A DNA stretch of 64,000 nucleotides from Nageia nagi (Eukaryota; Pinophyta), in contig JBITNC010000001.1 in the NCBI GenBank assembly GCA_050084985.1, positions 66,960,001-67,024,000 on the forward strand, given 5' to 3'. Shown piece by piece: positions 1-12,495 of the stretch. Both the position numbers and the translations under genes were made by a program. The notes under the pieces were generated by a model, which worked only from the letters and a program-made list of their open reading frames with translations, did no database searches and was not told where the DNA came from. The stretch's first letter is position 1. Every line of letters begins with the position of its first letter.

Positions 1-1583
1 TGCATTCTTGTTCCATAACAAGGATGAATTTGAGTGTTGGTATGTTGGTTTAAGAATTAACTTCCAAATGTGGGTTTGACACGGTAAGCTGCTTCTTTCT
101 TTTAGTAATTGATATCTCCTCACACATATAATATTGAATGATGTCTTAACATAAGGAATTACTTGCTAGAGTTTCCATATATTGTGCAACTGAATGGATC
201 TGCCAATGTTTGAAATTAATCTTATGTGTTTGTCTTTACACATATGCTATTAGTATGTAAATGACTTCTAATAGATTTAGTTTTCTACGATTATTTCAAC
301 CTCTGAGCATTCCCCATCTAAACACTACCCATTTCACCTTACTTGGAGGACAAAAAAACTGTTGAATGAATATCCATAGAGAAAATATCTATTCTTTCAT
401 CAGTGTGTATCTTTGTTTTGCAAATTCAATTTATAATTGTTTACTCTTCGAATAATGACAAGTTCACTTTGTGATTTGGATCCATGCAAATTTTCAAATT
501 TGGCAGGCTCGAATGCAAGAAAAACTAGAGGAGAAAGGAACATAAGTCAAGCGGTGGCATAGACACCAATGACTAGGAGAGTAATGCACATGTTTGTAAG
601 TATGTTTTGAAGTTGTAGATGAAGCTGTTATCATTCCTTATTGACAATTCTACTATGAGTGAACCAAGAATGCCTCTCTACAAAGAAGCCATATGTCATT
701 GCCACGTATCATCTGATTTTTGTATTGGATTGAAAAAGACAAAAATGTATTGGCTTCAAAATTAGAATACACTTTTTTTACTAGTTTATGTTAATCTAAC
801 ATATGTTAGTTCAACTAGTTTATTTTAGTCCTTAGATTATAATTGAGCTTTTGTGTTATTGCAATAGTGAACACTTGTGGTTACTTCAATAATATCAAAA
901 ATCAAACAATAGGCTCAAGCCTTTGACAATATAAGACTGTTGTACATTACAATAACTGAATAAGTTATTTCTTTTGCCCCAAGATGTTTTTAATATTTAC
1001 ATACTTGCTCCATATTTTGAGAGTTGTTTCCAACTTCCTGCAACTGTGATATTTCTGGTTGATATTAATCTTGCATATGTTGAACAAATTTGTTATTTCA
1101 TTATGCAATTTAATTCAGGATATGATGTGAACTGTATTACTTAATTTATAATTGATCTTTTGTGTTCCTGCAATTGTTCCTAAGAATCAACATTATCAGT
1201 GCATTCAATTCTTAAAAAGCTTACTGTATTTTCTTAGGAGATGGAGAAAGTATAAAATTATAAATTCCTTCCTCTTATGTTCCTCACAATCATACTTATC
1301 AAGCTGCTTCCTCAAACCGTTTTCCTCAAAAATTACTGTATTTTGTTGAAATTTATTTTGCACTTTGGATTCTTTATTATATATTGTGATGTGTTTTTTA
1401 TAAATAATTATATTTTGATATGAAATAAATATCTTTTAGGATTTGGTTGTATAAGTACAAAATAAGAATTCAACAGAAATTTGGTTTTCCAGAGCCTCTG
1501 TACTATTTATGTAATTTCTATTACCTTTAATTATCTCATAATCAAGTTGCAAATTTATCCATTCTTATTTTTTTGGACATCAG
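1..1583 (+). other. CACTA interior, no firm exon
   Basis: AT-rich sequence upstream of the first certain tnpA exon. That exon opens inside a codon (after cag at 1581-1583), so at least one earlier coding exon must exist. One weak candidate begins after the acceptor-like ttggcag ending at 506: the frame reads a short basic stretch, SNARKTRGERNIS, and then meets a TAG near 560. I cannot place its donor or prove a link to the gene. Confidence 0.3.
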
Positions 1584-3817
1584 GAAATGGGAGACAAAAT
1601 TCAAGGCGCAAATTAGATGATAGTGATTGTAATGTTGAAATTCCAATGACAGATTATGAACACTTTCATAAAGAACGCATGGCCAAGAATAATGAATATT
1701 TATCGTATCTTGGTTTGTCAAACAGGCAAGTTGTAAATCCACTAAGTAGTATATTATTTGTTTAATACTATTTAATGAAATTTTATAAGAAAAATATTTA
1801 TGTATATAAGATATGATATGATTTTTTTTTGTTTTACAGGAAAGAAAAAGATCATACAGAAACTAAAGAGAAAAAACATGTAAACAATAAAAGTACAGTG
1901 CTACCAATTCGTAGAAGCCAACGTTTGTGTGATCCAACAAATGTAGGTGAAAAAGTTAGTTATGATGATGTGCAACCTGATATAGCATATGGTGATGGTC
2001 AACCTGATATACCACTTGGTGATGTGCAGCCTGATATAGCACATGATGATGTGCAGCCTAATGAAATCCTTAAAGAGAGTTCGCTTATATTTGATGTGCC
2101 TCAGAATGTTCCTATTTCTAGTGGTTCAACAGAAGATGTGTCTGCTTTTGTTAAAAGAAAGAAATTGAGTCAAGATTTGTATAGATCTACAGAGAGGCAT
2201 GCAAAAGAAAGAATATTAGAAGGGAAGAAGCCATTCGTGGTTGAGGTATCAAGAGATGGTGAACCCATTGGGAAAAATGCTGCAAGGTGGGCCTCCGAGT
2301 TGGGTGTAAGAAGTAGGGCTCATTTGGATATTTGTAAATCAAATTTTTCAGAGCAAGATCCACAACATGTGGAATTTGTTATACAAAAAATGGAAAATGC
2401 CTTCGACACCATTGGTGGACAAATCTCTAGAAAATATTACAAGAACAAGATGAGACTTCTGATGAACAATTTCAGATATAATTGTAGAAAAACAATCATG
2501 GAGGGAAAAGAGAGGTTATACTCTACTCTATCTCCCAAACAATGGGAGACATTGAAAGAAAGTATGCATTACGAAGAGTATTTAAGAAAGAGTAACAGAG
2601 GCAAGAGAGCAAGAGAGAATGTGAGAGCTGAATATACATTTGGTCGAGGTGGGTTGCAAGCCAAAATAAATAAATTTGAAGTATGGTTTTTAAATTAGTT
2701 CAATTTACATTGTGTTATTTATTTCAATTTTTTTATTAAACTAATTATCTGTTAAATTGATATTGTACTTTAGGTAGAAAACAATAATACAGAGGCAGGT
2801 GTTGAAGATATTGTCAATTATATGGCAACATTAGATCCTACAAAATCTAAGAGTACTATGAAATGGAAATCTAGTTCACCAATAGAGATTTCACAGCCAT
2901 CTCTGGAATGCTCAGTAAGAGCCACTTCAAATCATGATAACTCAACTGAAGGCTACCAACATTTAATGAGTTTCTTACATAGTCTTACCGAGCAAGTTTC
3001 ACAGTTGACTTCCTCGGTTCAACCTATAGTTGCTGCATGGAATGACCATAATCCCACAAATTCAAATCAGGTAAGAGGTTTTATTGATGAGTTATGTTTG
3101 GTTCATAATACTATATCTTTTTCATTATTGAAAGTAACATTTTATCAAGATTTTATCATTTTTAACTACATGTAGAATAATTTTATCAAAGCAACAAAAA
3201 ATCAAAACCACCTTGATGTCAACAAATCTCATGCCAATATTGATAGTGATCATGAACTAATGGACAAGAATGTGCAGCCCAATAATAGTTATGATGAGGT
3301 AATATAGTATTTTTTAAAGAATTGTTTTTTACCTACGAAATGACATGCCAATTTTGTTTAAATAGTTTCCAAGGAATTATATTTTACTTATGAAATTGAT
3401 AGATAATATTTGTTGATAAAATCGAGACTAATCAAATGTATAACAATAATCTTATGTATTTGGTATACATGCATGGTAATGATTGTTTATATTTATGTTA
3501 TTTCATAACTTATTGATATAATGTTATTTTTTTTCTTTATGCAGAAATGTATTGATAAACTCAAAGAAGGGGATAAAGTTAAGATATTAGATCCATTTGA
3601 TGGTGATGTTGTGGGCATTGGACGAATTCACTCTATATCAATTATACATGGAGTGAATTTGAAAGGAACAAATGATGCAAATGTAAATATTTTAAAGGTT
3701 ACAAGTAATGTACCCCTTGCTTATGAGGACAAAATAGATGGAGCTACTCACCTAAAAGAGAAAGAGGGATCCTTCACACGATGGCCACTAAAGTATTTAC
3801 AAAAAATGATTGCTTAG
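1584..3817 (+). CDS. tnpA-like CACTA transposase-associated protein, five exons visible
   Basis: Proposed exons are 1584-1725, 1840-2680, 2774-3070, 3176-3298 and 3545-3817 (stop TAG), giving about 558 codons. Every junction keeps the frame. Introns 2 to 4 are GT-AG; the first is GC-AG with the strong donor CAG|GCAAGT at 1723-1731. Exon 2 encodes four short acidic repeats (DDVQPDIA type, about 1968-2066), then a domain resembling the plant Ptta/En/Spm transposase family (Pfam Transposase_24), with WASELGVRS and YKNKMRLLMNNFRYN. Exon 5 (KLKEGDKVKILDPFDGDVVG...WPLKYLQ) resembles the TNP1/En/Spm domain (Transposase_23). TnpA proteins bind subterminal 12-bp motifs and assist transposition and regulation; such an array lies 400 bp downstream. 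The 5' end and start codon are not seen. No stop or frameshift interrupts the exons, so the gene may be recent or still expressed. Confidence 0.8.
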
Positions 3818-4228
3818 TTGATCAACATGTTTATCATGTACTAGTTGTTAAACATCATAACTCACTGTTCTATGTAGTATTTTATTTTTATTGTTTAAGG
3901 ATTTTAATTATTAAGGTATTTTTGAAAGAGTTGAAAACTCTTATACAATTTTGAAATTTTTTATTATATTTACATATACACTTTTAGACATCTTATAATT
4001 TGATATGCATGTTTCTATTAATATTTTTTAATTATACATTACTTTTATTTATCATGATGAATCAATTATTTAATTTTAGCTGCTTGTATCTTGTTCGAAT
4101 GTGTATTATTTTTATTTTTTAGTTCAAGTTTAATATTATGCTATTTTTGCCTTATAAATTTATGGTATTTAATAAATTATTTATTTCATGACTTTATTTA
4201 TTACCAACTAATGGTAATCAATAAATAA

Positions 4229-4615
4229 AAATGACTAAATTTATGACTAATGTAATGATTACATATATGATGAATGCAATGATTAAATATATGACTAAAT
4301 ACTTGATTAAATTAATGACTAAATATATTACTAAATTCATGATTAAATATTCATTTAAATTAATGATTAAATATACGATTAAATCAAAGATTAAATTAAT
4401 GATTAAATATACAACTAAATCAATGATTAAATATATGATTAAATCAATGACTAAATATACTACTAAATTCATGACTAAATCGATGACTAAATATACTACT
4501 AAATTTATGATTAAATATATGATTAAATCAATGATTAAATATACTTCTAAATTCATGACTAAATATACTATTAAATTCATAACTAAATCGATGATTAAAT
4601 CAATGACTAAATAAA
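4229..4615 (+). repeat. 12-bp subterminal tandem array
   Basis: About 32 head-to-tail copies of a 12-bp unit close to ATGAYTAAATNN (for example atgattaaatat, atgactaaatca). Because 12 is a multiple of 3 and the unit lacks stops in some frames, both strands show a long artificial open frame (127 codons plus, 135 codons minus). These are not genes. Position just inside the CACTA terminus and unit length fit the subterminal TnpA-binding repeats known from En/Spm; the binding role is inferred. Confidence 0.85.
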
Positions 4616-4745
4616 TGATTAACATAGTTTAGTCATAAATTTGGTCATGAGATAAATGACCAGCAATAAACTACTAATGGTCACGTGATCAAAAATAGTC
4701 ATTTATCTACAATTTTTAGTAGTTTATTTAATCATATATTACTAC

Positions 4746-4758
4746 TTTTGTACTAGTG
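4746..4758 (-). repeat. CACTA terminal inverted repeat (3' copy)
   Basis: Read on the minus strand it is CACTAGTACAAAA, followed inward by GTAGTAATATATG. The CACTA start and A-rich continuation match the plant CACTA consensus. Its partner is outside the window. Confidence 0.8.
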
Positions 4759-5710
4759 ATATATGCCTTTACTTCTTGTGAAAAGGTTGAATACTCTTGG
4801 AATAAGGTGTGCAAGGTATCTTTGAGTGTAGTGGAATGTTTTATGCCATCTTGTCTTTTCACATCATCCCTCTACTTCCCACAAGTGCATACTTCCTAGT
4901 GAATTTTTTCCTTAAGGTCAATCCTTTCCATTGATTCCTTCTAATATGAAAACCCTTATCTTAGCCTTCACAACATTGGTTAGGTATCTAGGGTTCTTTT
5001 TAATAATAACAAACCAAGTAGTTTCTAGAATCCTTATGAGAAATGCTTTTTCCCTATTCAATTTTAAATATGCCATGGTACTATAAGGCCAAACAAAGTC
5101 TACCTATGATCCATGCACCTCAAGTTTTCCTCAATGTCCAACAAAATTTTGTAAGATTAAGTGGATGCTTGCATTGGAGAATTTACCTTTGGAAATTTTG
5201 AATTATACCTCTCAAAGTAGACAAATTCTCTAGAGGGTTAAGGGATGAAAAAGAGCCTCCAAAAATCCAATGAACATATGCAAGCTTGGAAATTTCCTTT
5301 CAAGACCTAGAAAACTAACTTTTGATGCTTAACTTGCCTCTTAGGTGCCCAACAAAATCCTTAAAGATGTAAAAGAATATCTCTAATCCTCCTTAATGCC
5401 TAACAAATTCCTCCAAGTCCCTAGTTTTGATTTTTTCTCAAAATTTTAGTGTTCATCTCTTATTTCAATGTCTACCTTTATAGTGTCTCAAAATATTTGA
5501 ATTTTTTTCACATTTGGATATTGATTTTTTCCCCCCAAAATTCAAATTTTAAAACACTAATCCATCCTTATTTAATTTTCTTTCCAAATTAAATTTATTT
5601 TTCTTAAAATAAAATTTTCTTTGTCCTCCTTATTTATCCATAATTATAATTTAAAATTTAAAATGTAGAAACTAAATTATAAAATTTGAAATTTTCTCAA
5701 ACATAAAAAA
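4759..5710. other. AT-rich spacer, nothing recognised
   Basis: Starts with the putative target base triplet ATA after the CACTA end and runs to the end of a copia LTR. I see no frame, RNA gene or named repeat. Confidence 0.4.
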
Positions 5711-6268
5711 TGAAGGAACTAAGCCTAAGTGACTAAATTCCTATTCTACCAACATCTCATGAAAGCTCTCTAAAACATCATCAAAATAGCATAGAAAAGA
5801 TAGTCAATCTCATAAAGTTGACACCAATATAAAGTGATTCCCCTAACCATGGGAGTACATCCACTAATCTAAGATCTTATTCTCAAAGAGTACTCTCTTA
5901 CAATAACTCTTTCTCACTTCTCCTAACAATCCTAGAGTATAAATTTGCTACAAACTTGAGTGAGTAATCTCAAGGAGAGGGCCCTCTATGTATAGGCCAA
6001 AATCCTCCTTTGGATCACTTTTTTAACCCTTATATAATGTGATGATATGCTTCACCATTTTTTCCAAGGGGAATGCTCATGAGATGGAGTTTAGGACAAG
6101 TTACATTATTTTATTCATAAATACTTAAAAGGTATCTAGGGATACTTTTAAGTATTAGTGAATTTACATTATCGTATTTATTAAATACTTAAGGTATCTA
6201 AGGATAACTTTAAGTATTAAGTGATATACATAAATAAACCTTATAATAATGCATTATACATTCCAAAA
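5711..6268 (-). repeat. 3' LTR of C4
   Basis: Its right end (cattccaaaa, 6259-6268) corresponds to the TGTTGGAATG start of the C2 LTR. The block containing gcattatacatt and several tacttaaggtatct motifs also matches C2 LTR reverse complement. The left end is placed by the distance from the shared gaaagctctc block. Directly outside the right end is ctcccccttaat, the reverse complement of a polypurine tract. Confidence 0.75.
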
Positions 6269-6989
6269 CTCCCCCTTAATGTAATATTGGGGTATTGCAA
6301 AGAAGAGAGAAGAAAGAGAGAGTAAGAGATAGTTCTTCTTCATAAAGATACAATCAGAGATGGAAATATTTACATATTTAAGAAATAAGAAAGATATTAA
6401 ATTGAGACTCGCTAATTTTACCATTTGATAAATGGTTTGCAATACAATCATTAATTGTAAATGGTTTACGATACAATCATTAATCATAAATGGTTTCACT
6501 ATACATAGTAGTCATTCAACAATAAGTTGACATTATGACCCTCGATGAGCCTACCCACTTGAAGTAAGTAACCTGCACTCTCAAGAAGAAACCTGTAAGC
6601 TAAAACCGGCTCATAAACAAAATTTGTTATATGCATCAAAAAAATTCATATCAACATAAGATAAATGAATCAATTAATTCCATACATAAACTAATTAATG
6701 GTGCACTACAAATCATTACAAATATGACAAGATAATACTCATAGTTACTTGTTGTATAAAAATATGTGTTGATAAATCATAAAAAATAGAGAATAAGCAC
6801 ATATGAGTTACTAAGATATATATAACTAAATAGTATGAAAAATATATATTGGTTCCCTACATATGGATAACTAAAATAGTGCTATCAAAAGCCATTATAT
6901 GCTAAAAAAAGTACAACTAGTTCCTCACACAAAGTGAACTAACCATGAAGGTGTACACAAAAAGATCAACACTATACGACCAAAAACTC

Positions 6990-7704
6990 CTCCTAGGGAT
7001 GAAGTTTTCATCACAAACATGAACTCAACAAGAATTCAACCTTCACTCCCTCTTAAGAGAAACTTCACCAACTCAATATATTCCCTAAGCTTGCACGCTT
7101 GAGTTTTAGGAAAGGGTTTGTGAACAAATCAATGAAGTTTAGGACTGATGGATAATACTACAATTGAAGGATACCATCCAAAACCTTCTCCTTGATAAAA
7201 TATGCTCAGATTTCAACATAGTTTGTTATCTAATGGAAAATAATGTTCTTTTACAAAGCAATAGTCGATTGATTATTTGAAGAAATATGAGATGGGTGAG
7301 CTTGCTCATACCCAATTTCTTTCAAAATATGCCTAAACCAAATAGATTCTTGGCCTCGATTGATATGGATCAATATTATATCTCTATTATAGAGAGAAGT
7401 GTACTAGTATGCTTCTTGGAAGCTCAAGAGATAGCACCTAAACTAATTCTAAATTTGAGTACTTTGAGAGAACAAATGAGGGAAACTTGAAATACTTGAG
7501 AGAAGGATCCTTTATTTCTGCAACATACCTCAAGACTTTCTTAACAACATTGAGGTGCTCAACATATAGTTTTTACATAAAGCTTGCCATAATATTTATT
7601 GCAAAGCCAATATCTAGCCTAAAGATAGTCAAATAAATAAGACTATCATTTAATTTCCTGTAAGATGTAGCATCTTCCAATTGAGAGTTATAGCTAAGAG
7701 ATAC
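6990..7704 (-). pseudogene. Copia reverse transcriptase C-terminus and RNase H relic
   Basis: Minus-strand translation near 7560-7690 gives pieces such as YRKLNDSLIYLTIFRLDIG and YVEHLNVVKKVLRYVAEIK, the conserved end of copia reverse transcriptase just before RNase H. The same region of C2 (54640-54800) aligns well. Further left, at 7050-7140, the end of RNase H matches C2 55240-55340. Stops and frameshifts are frequent and no function remains. A possible reading frame on the plus strand here (7287-7490) is a shadow. Confidence 0.65.
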
Positions 7705-7750
7705 TCAAATTATAAATAAACCTTACAATAATACATTATACATTCCAACA

Positions 7751-8165
7751 GAAACTAGTCCCATGAATTATGAAATAATCTTGATCTAACTACAAGCTTT
7801 GATGATGAATGGCTCAAGCTAGGAACTAGGATCCCACATCCAACCTTTCTCACCTCAAATATATGATTTAGGTGGAAGAATATCCCATGTCTAGATTTAA
7901 ATACATAATATTCATAATTTGGATGCCAAATCTTCCATATTTTCCTCCAAAGGACCAATGAATATGATCAAAAGCCAAAATTATGTCTTCAAGGATGCAA
8001 TGAACCAATTAATGACATCAAACTTTTTAAAAATTCCTCAATGTCTATTTCTAGAAACTTCAATTTCAAATATGATTGTTCAAAATGTTAAATATCCATA
8101 TGATGATATCACCTTGATGAGTCACTGTAATCTCTTCTTCAATTTAAAATTAAATTCTCACTATT
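7751..8165. other. Unassigned spacer
   Basis: Lies between the truncated C4 LTR start and the first unit of the 717-bp duplication. The short open frames on both strands show no recognisable motif. Confidence 0.35.
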
Positions 8166-9591
8166 AACTCAAGCTAATACCATAGTGATACTCTTTTATG
8201 AAACCACTATGATACAATTTTTATTCTCCTCAATTCTTATTAGCCCAACATGATGGCCAAGATACCATTATGAATTTAAGCTCTCATATCTCCTTCTCCA
8301 TAAGATTTAGCTAGATATAATGGCAAAATCTTCATACCATTATGATCCATAAGCTAAATGGCCTCCTTGAGATCCTTAAAACTTCTACAATATGATGAAA
8401 TAGGCCCAACGAACAACTTTAATGGTGAGATCTAGTGCATAGATCCTAATATTTTCCTTCCAGTATACTAAATCTACAATTTTGATGCCCTAGATTCTAA
8501 TTTTGCCTATCAATAGATCCATAATTAAAATTTGATCCTCAAAATGACAAAATTGAAGCTTCTAAAATAGCAATGGCCTATTATCCATACTCTCAACTAA
8601 ATATGAGTGTCATGATGCTCTCTTGAAAAACTCTTTATTCCACAAGTTGATAGAATCAAACTTTGATACCACTATGATGAACCTAAATTGGGCTCATTAG
8701 GATCTTACATAGATCCTCACTTTGTAGAGATAAAATAATAATTAAATATTACCAAATGTGCCCTAGGAGAGGGATGTTTCACTTCAATGCTTCAAATCTC
8801 AATAATTATAATTTAAAATAAACCAACGAACTTATGCAAAGGCTAGATCTCATCAATTAATATCATACAAACCCAAGCTATGAACTCAAGCTAATACCAT
8901 TGTGATACTCTTTTATGAAACCACTTTGATATAATTTTCATTCTCCTCAATCCTTCTTAGCCCAACAAGATGTCCAGATACCATTATGAATTTAAACTCT
9001 CATATCTCCTTCTCCATAAGATTTAGCTCAACAAAATGGAAAAAGCTTCGTACCATTGTGATCCACAAGCTAAACAACCTCCTGGAGATTCTTAAAACTT
9101 CTACAATATGATCAAATAGGACCAACAAACAACTTCAATGGTGAGATATAGTACTTAGATCCAAATATTTGCCTTCTAGTCCACTAGATCTATAATTTTG
9201 ATGCCCTAGATTCCAATGTTGTCTACCAAGAGATCCACAATTGAAATTTGATGCTCAAAATCATAAAATTGAAGCTTCTAAAATAGCAATGGCTTATTAT
9301 CCATACTCTCAACTAAATATGAGTGTCATGATGCTCTTTTGAAAAACCCTTGATTCCATAAGTTGATAGAATCAAGGCTCTAATACCACTATGATGAACC
9401 TAAATTGGGCTCATTGGGATCTTACATAGATCCTCACTTTATAGAGATAAAATAATAATTAAAAATTATCAAACATGCCCTAGGAGAGGGATGTTACACC
9501 TCAATGCTTCAAATCTCAATAATTATACTTAAAATAACCCAAAAACTCATGCAAAGTCTAGATCTCATCAATTAACATCATACAAACCCAA
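8166..9591. repeat. 717-bp tandem duplication
   Basis: Two adjacent copies, about 8166-8882 and 8883-9591, both opening with aactcaagctaatacca and both ending at cataca aaccca. Similarity is obvious by eye with scattered substitutions. Each copy holds ctttgataccacta or ctctaataccacta (near 8668 and 9382). The latter, read on the minus strand, contains TGGTATTAGAG, close to the copia initiator-tRNA-Met primer site. This suggests a decayed minus-strand LTR element, but no coding sequence is visible. Confidence 0.75.
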
Positions 9592-11596
9592 CATTCATAT
9601 GCAAATGGATAAATAGGAACCTAACGTCTCATCCAAAATGCCAAAAATACATAAGATACTCAACATCTAGTTTATATATGAAAAATGGTGCCTTGAGATA
9701 CCAACGTTCAGGTATGATGGTAATTCAATAATGAATTATCACTCACAATGCAAACATCTAGCTAGGAAGTGCAAATACGTAATAACACACCCTCAAATAT
9801 GTTAAATATCTAACATAGGGTTTAGGGAATCCATATCATAAGTAAACAACACAATAATGCACTCCACATCCAATGTCCAAGTAGGATGAGAGAAATGACA
9901 AGAATATAACAAAAAAATGTAATTGTATTCAAATGATAATGTAGTGAACCTCAATTACAATTATAAGATTGATGTCCTAGGGCTCATATCCATAGTCTGG
10001 TAAGGCTTGCATTAGGGCTTCCTCCTCCAACAATTATGTTGGAATATTACATATCTACTAGCAATCTTGTACTAATATGAGGGTAATGGAACACCCCTCA
10101 AATAGCTAAATGTCAACTTGAGTTGCTTCAACCACCAAATGTGCATCTATCTAAATCTTGCACTACGCCCCACTACATATACCTTACTATGAAGAATGGA
10201 ATCCAAGAATAGAAACACTCCAACCAAGGAATAATAATAATAATAATTGCATATGTTTATCTTCCAAGATCCTCCTTATAAAGTGAGAGGTAGCTTCATC
10301 TCTAATCATATGTAGGGATTGATTTAATCTCATCCAATAGTGTCTATAGGTAATTCATGTGCTCTTATATCCCACATACAAGATTGAGGTACCTCGATAT
10401 GGGAGTAATCACATTCAAGGGCCAGAATGCCAATGTCTAGTTATGGGAGACTTCCATGTAGCTAGGTATTATAATAATCAAATTAGGAGCCTTCAAAGGA
10501 GACATGGGTATCTTGGGATACCCAATTTGCTAATCTAATGGTCCAATCATCTTCTCAAGCCTAACATCCAAGTGTGGAGTCTTTCAATGCCTTGTAGTAG
10601 GTGAAATCACCTAGGTATCATGCTCTACCTTAAAATGGGAGTAATATTATAAAGGAATCCCATTGAATGCTAATATTACAATCATCAAGACTTAATATAA
10701 TGCAACGTCCCAAATTAGGTGACTAATATTGCATTTATAATTAATAATTACCTTGGTATTTTAGTTACATAATTATTGGCATAATAGAATGTAAAATCAC
10801 AAGTAAAGCTCTAAAATAGGCCCAACATCCCATAAATGGAGTAATTAATTAATCTCTAAGTGGAACTTACAATTAAAGGGATAAATTACCATAGAAATAC
10901 CAAAATTAAGTAAAAAATCCTAAACTAAATGTCCCCATTTTATAGTGGCAAAAAGGAAAAACACTTGTTTACCTCTTTTAACCTTATTTAGGATAAGCAT
11001 AATGGAAAATAAGTGGAGGGGATCTCTCATACAATTTAAGATAGAGGGGGATGAGAGACTTATATCAACTAGGGAATATCTAATGTTTAAACAAAGTATT
11101 ATCACTTTGATAATACCATCAACAACTATTAGTCATAAAAAAGTGAATGTAGCATGCAAACATGTGATGATCATGTCACATGATCATTCTAGCCTACATA
11201 TTAATAACCATTACAAGGGAACATGTAAAGGAATACATGTTAATGCCTATTATAAGGAAATATGCATAAAATAATAAATATACAAAATAATAGAGAACAT
11301 GTGTAAAGGAATATGTTATCTAAGATATTTCTATTATGAAAGGCCATGCATGTAATTCAAGAAGCTTAGCATGTAAATTGTACTTGAGCTTGCACATCAA
11401 GAGGTTGTTGCCTCGAACAGGCTTTAGAAACTATTTATGTAATTTTTCTCTTATGTAGTTTGTTATATATGGTGTTATGATACTATTCATATTTTACTTC
11501 TAAATACAAAAATATTTTTTATGAATGAGTTCATAGAATATGTGTATATTTATACCAAGACCTTTCAAGGGAAATAGGTAGATAGATAGGAGTCTT
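9592..11596. other. AT-rich region, no gene seen
   Basis: No recognisable coding region. A short AAT microsatellite lies near 10229-10246. Open frames around 10945-11274 on both strands lack any family motif and overlap each other, so I treat them as chance. Confidence 0.4.
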
Positions 11597-12014
11597 TTAA
11601 CATCCTTTTAAACCCATGGGTTTGTAGGACTTATCAAAGTTTATCCAAAGTAAGTATATATCAATTAAGTATTTAAATGATTATTTCTCATACAAAGAAA
11701 TATATTAAACAATACACAAATATTCCAAGAAAAATAAGAATACTCCTAAGGACAATTAACTATAATCACTCACATTCACACAATGAAAATAAATCATTAA
11801 AATAAAATTCTAGATCCATATCAAACATAATATGATGTTGTTTGTTAAAACATCCAAAGAGTAACTTATTAACTCTTGCTAGGGATTTGAGAGATGACTA
11901 AGGTTATAATGACACCCACATTGAATGTCTCAAGTTCTACTCCCACCTCCTACAATGGTGATTTTTAAAAACTCTTGATAAGTCCTACAGACCAATAGGT
12001 TTAAAGGATGTTAA
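11597..12014. mobile_element. MITE-like or foldback element
   Basis: Imperfect terminal inverted repeats of about 45 bp: left arm 11597-11643 (ttaacatccttttaaaccc...gtaggacttatcaaag) and right arm 11971-12014 (cttgataagtcctacag...aggtttaaaggatgttaa). The intervening 330 bp has no coding capacity. No clear target duplication was found, so the superfamily is unknown. Confidence 0.5.
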
Positions 12015-12495
12015 ATGTTGATTTTACGTTAAATATAACAATTGAAGGTCCAAAACCCTTTGGTTTAAGAATTGAGAATTACAAGTCTTAGAGGTTCATA
12101 TCAAACAAATATTATGATGTAATTTTTCGATTATGGTTTTTTTTTAATAATGATAATGATTGAATACTAATGAATAAAACCTCTTATCTAAAAACTTCAT
12201 ATTATACATTTATTATATTTTTTATATGATTATAAACTAAAAATAATAATTTTAATATTTTGATCTTTTGTATTTAAAAACGAAAAGTTGACCTACTAAT
12301 TATACAAATTTATAATGATCGTCTAAAAGATAAACTCGAAATTTTAAAATGCCTCATGATAAAAATTGAATTATCTTAAATACAATCCAATATTCTAAAT
12401 TGAAGTGTTAAAATATTATATAATCAAAATAAAAACACCTCAAATATAAACCATAAACACAACAAATAATTTATATATAAAAACACATCTCCAAA
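12015..12495. other. Very AT-rich spacer
   Basis: Long A/T runs and no recognisable feature between the inverted repeat and the 214-bp duplication. Confidence 0.4.

Larger units (their letters stand above)
1..4758 (+). mobile_element. CACTA (En/Spm) DNA transposon, 3' part
   Basis: The right end reads TTTTGTACTAGTG at 4746-4758, the reverse complement of a CACTAGTACAAAA terminus typical of plant CACTA elements. The three bases after it, ATA at 4759-4761, would be one copy of the 3-bp target duplication. Inside lie a spliced tnpA-like gene (1584-3817), AT-rich sequence at 3818-4204 with nothing recognisable, and a 12-bp subterminal repeat array (4229-4615). No matching 5' CACTA terminus is visible between 1 and 1583, so the left end, and any tnpD transposase gene, lie outside the window. 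Family assignment rests on the terminus plus the gene plus the array, which agree. Confidence 0.85.
5711..7750 (-). mobile_element. Copia element C4, internally deleted
   Basis: A minus-strand member of the C2 family. From right to left it holds the first 45 or so bases of an LTR (about 7705-7750, cattccaaca at the end), directly joined to the end of the reverse transcriptase/RNase H region, then a 3' untranslated part, a polypurine tract and a full-length 3' LTR. The rest of the 5' LTR, gag and most of pol are missing, so one deletion joined the LTR start to pol. Flanking 5-mers (aaaaa on the left, gaaac on the right) do not match, so the target duplication is lost or an end is misplaced. 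Confidence 0.75.

Noticed and set aside
1152-1349. Small open frame upstream of tnpA
   Set aside because: No motif, AT-driven composition, and it does not join any exon in phase.
4205-4615. CRISPR-like or satellite array
   Set aside because: There are no spacers; the units are contiguous 12-mers inside a CACTA end.
4218-4625. Long open frames on both strands (127 and 135 codons)
   Set aside because: They are produced by the 12-bp tandem unit, which keeps frame on both strands; composition is repetitive and no protein family fits.
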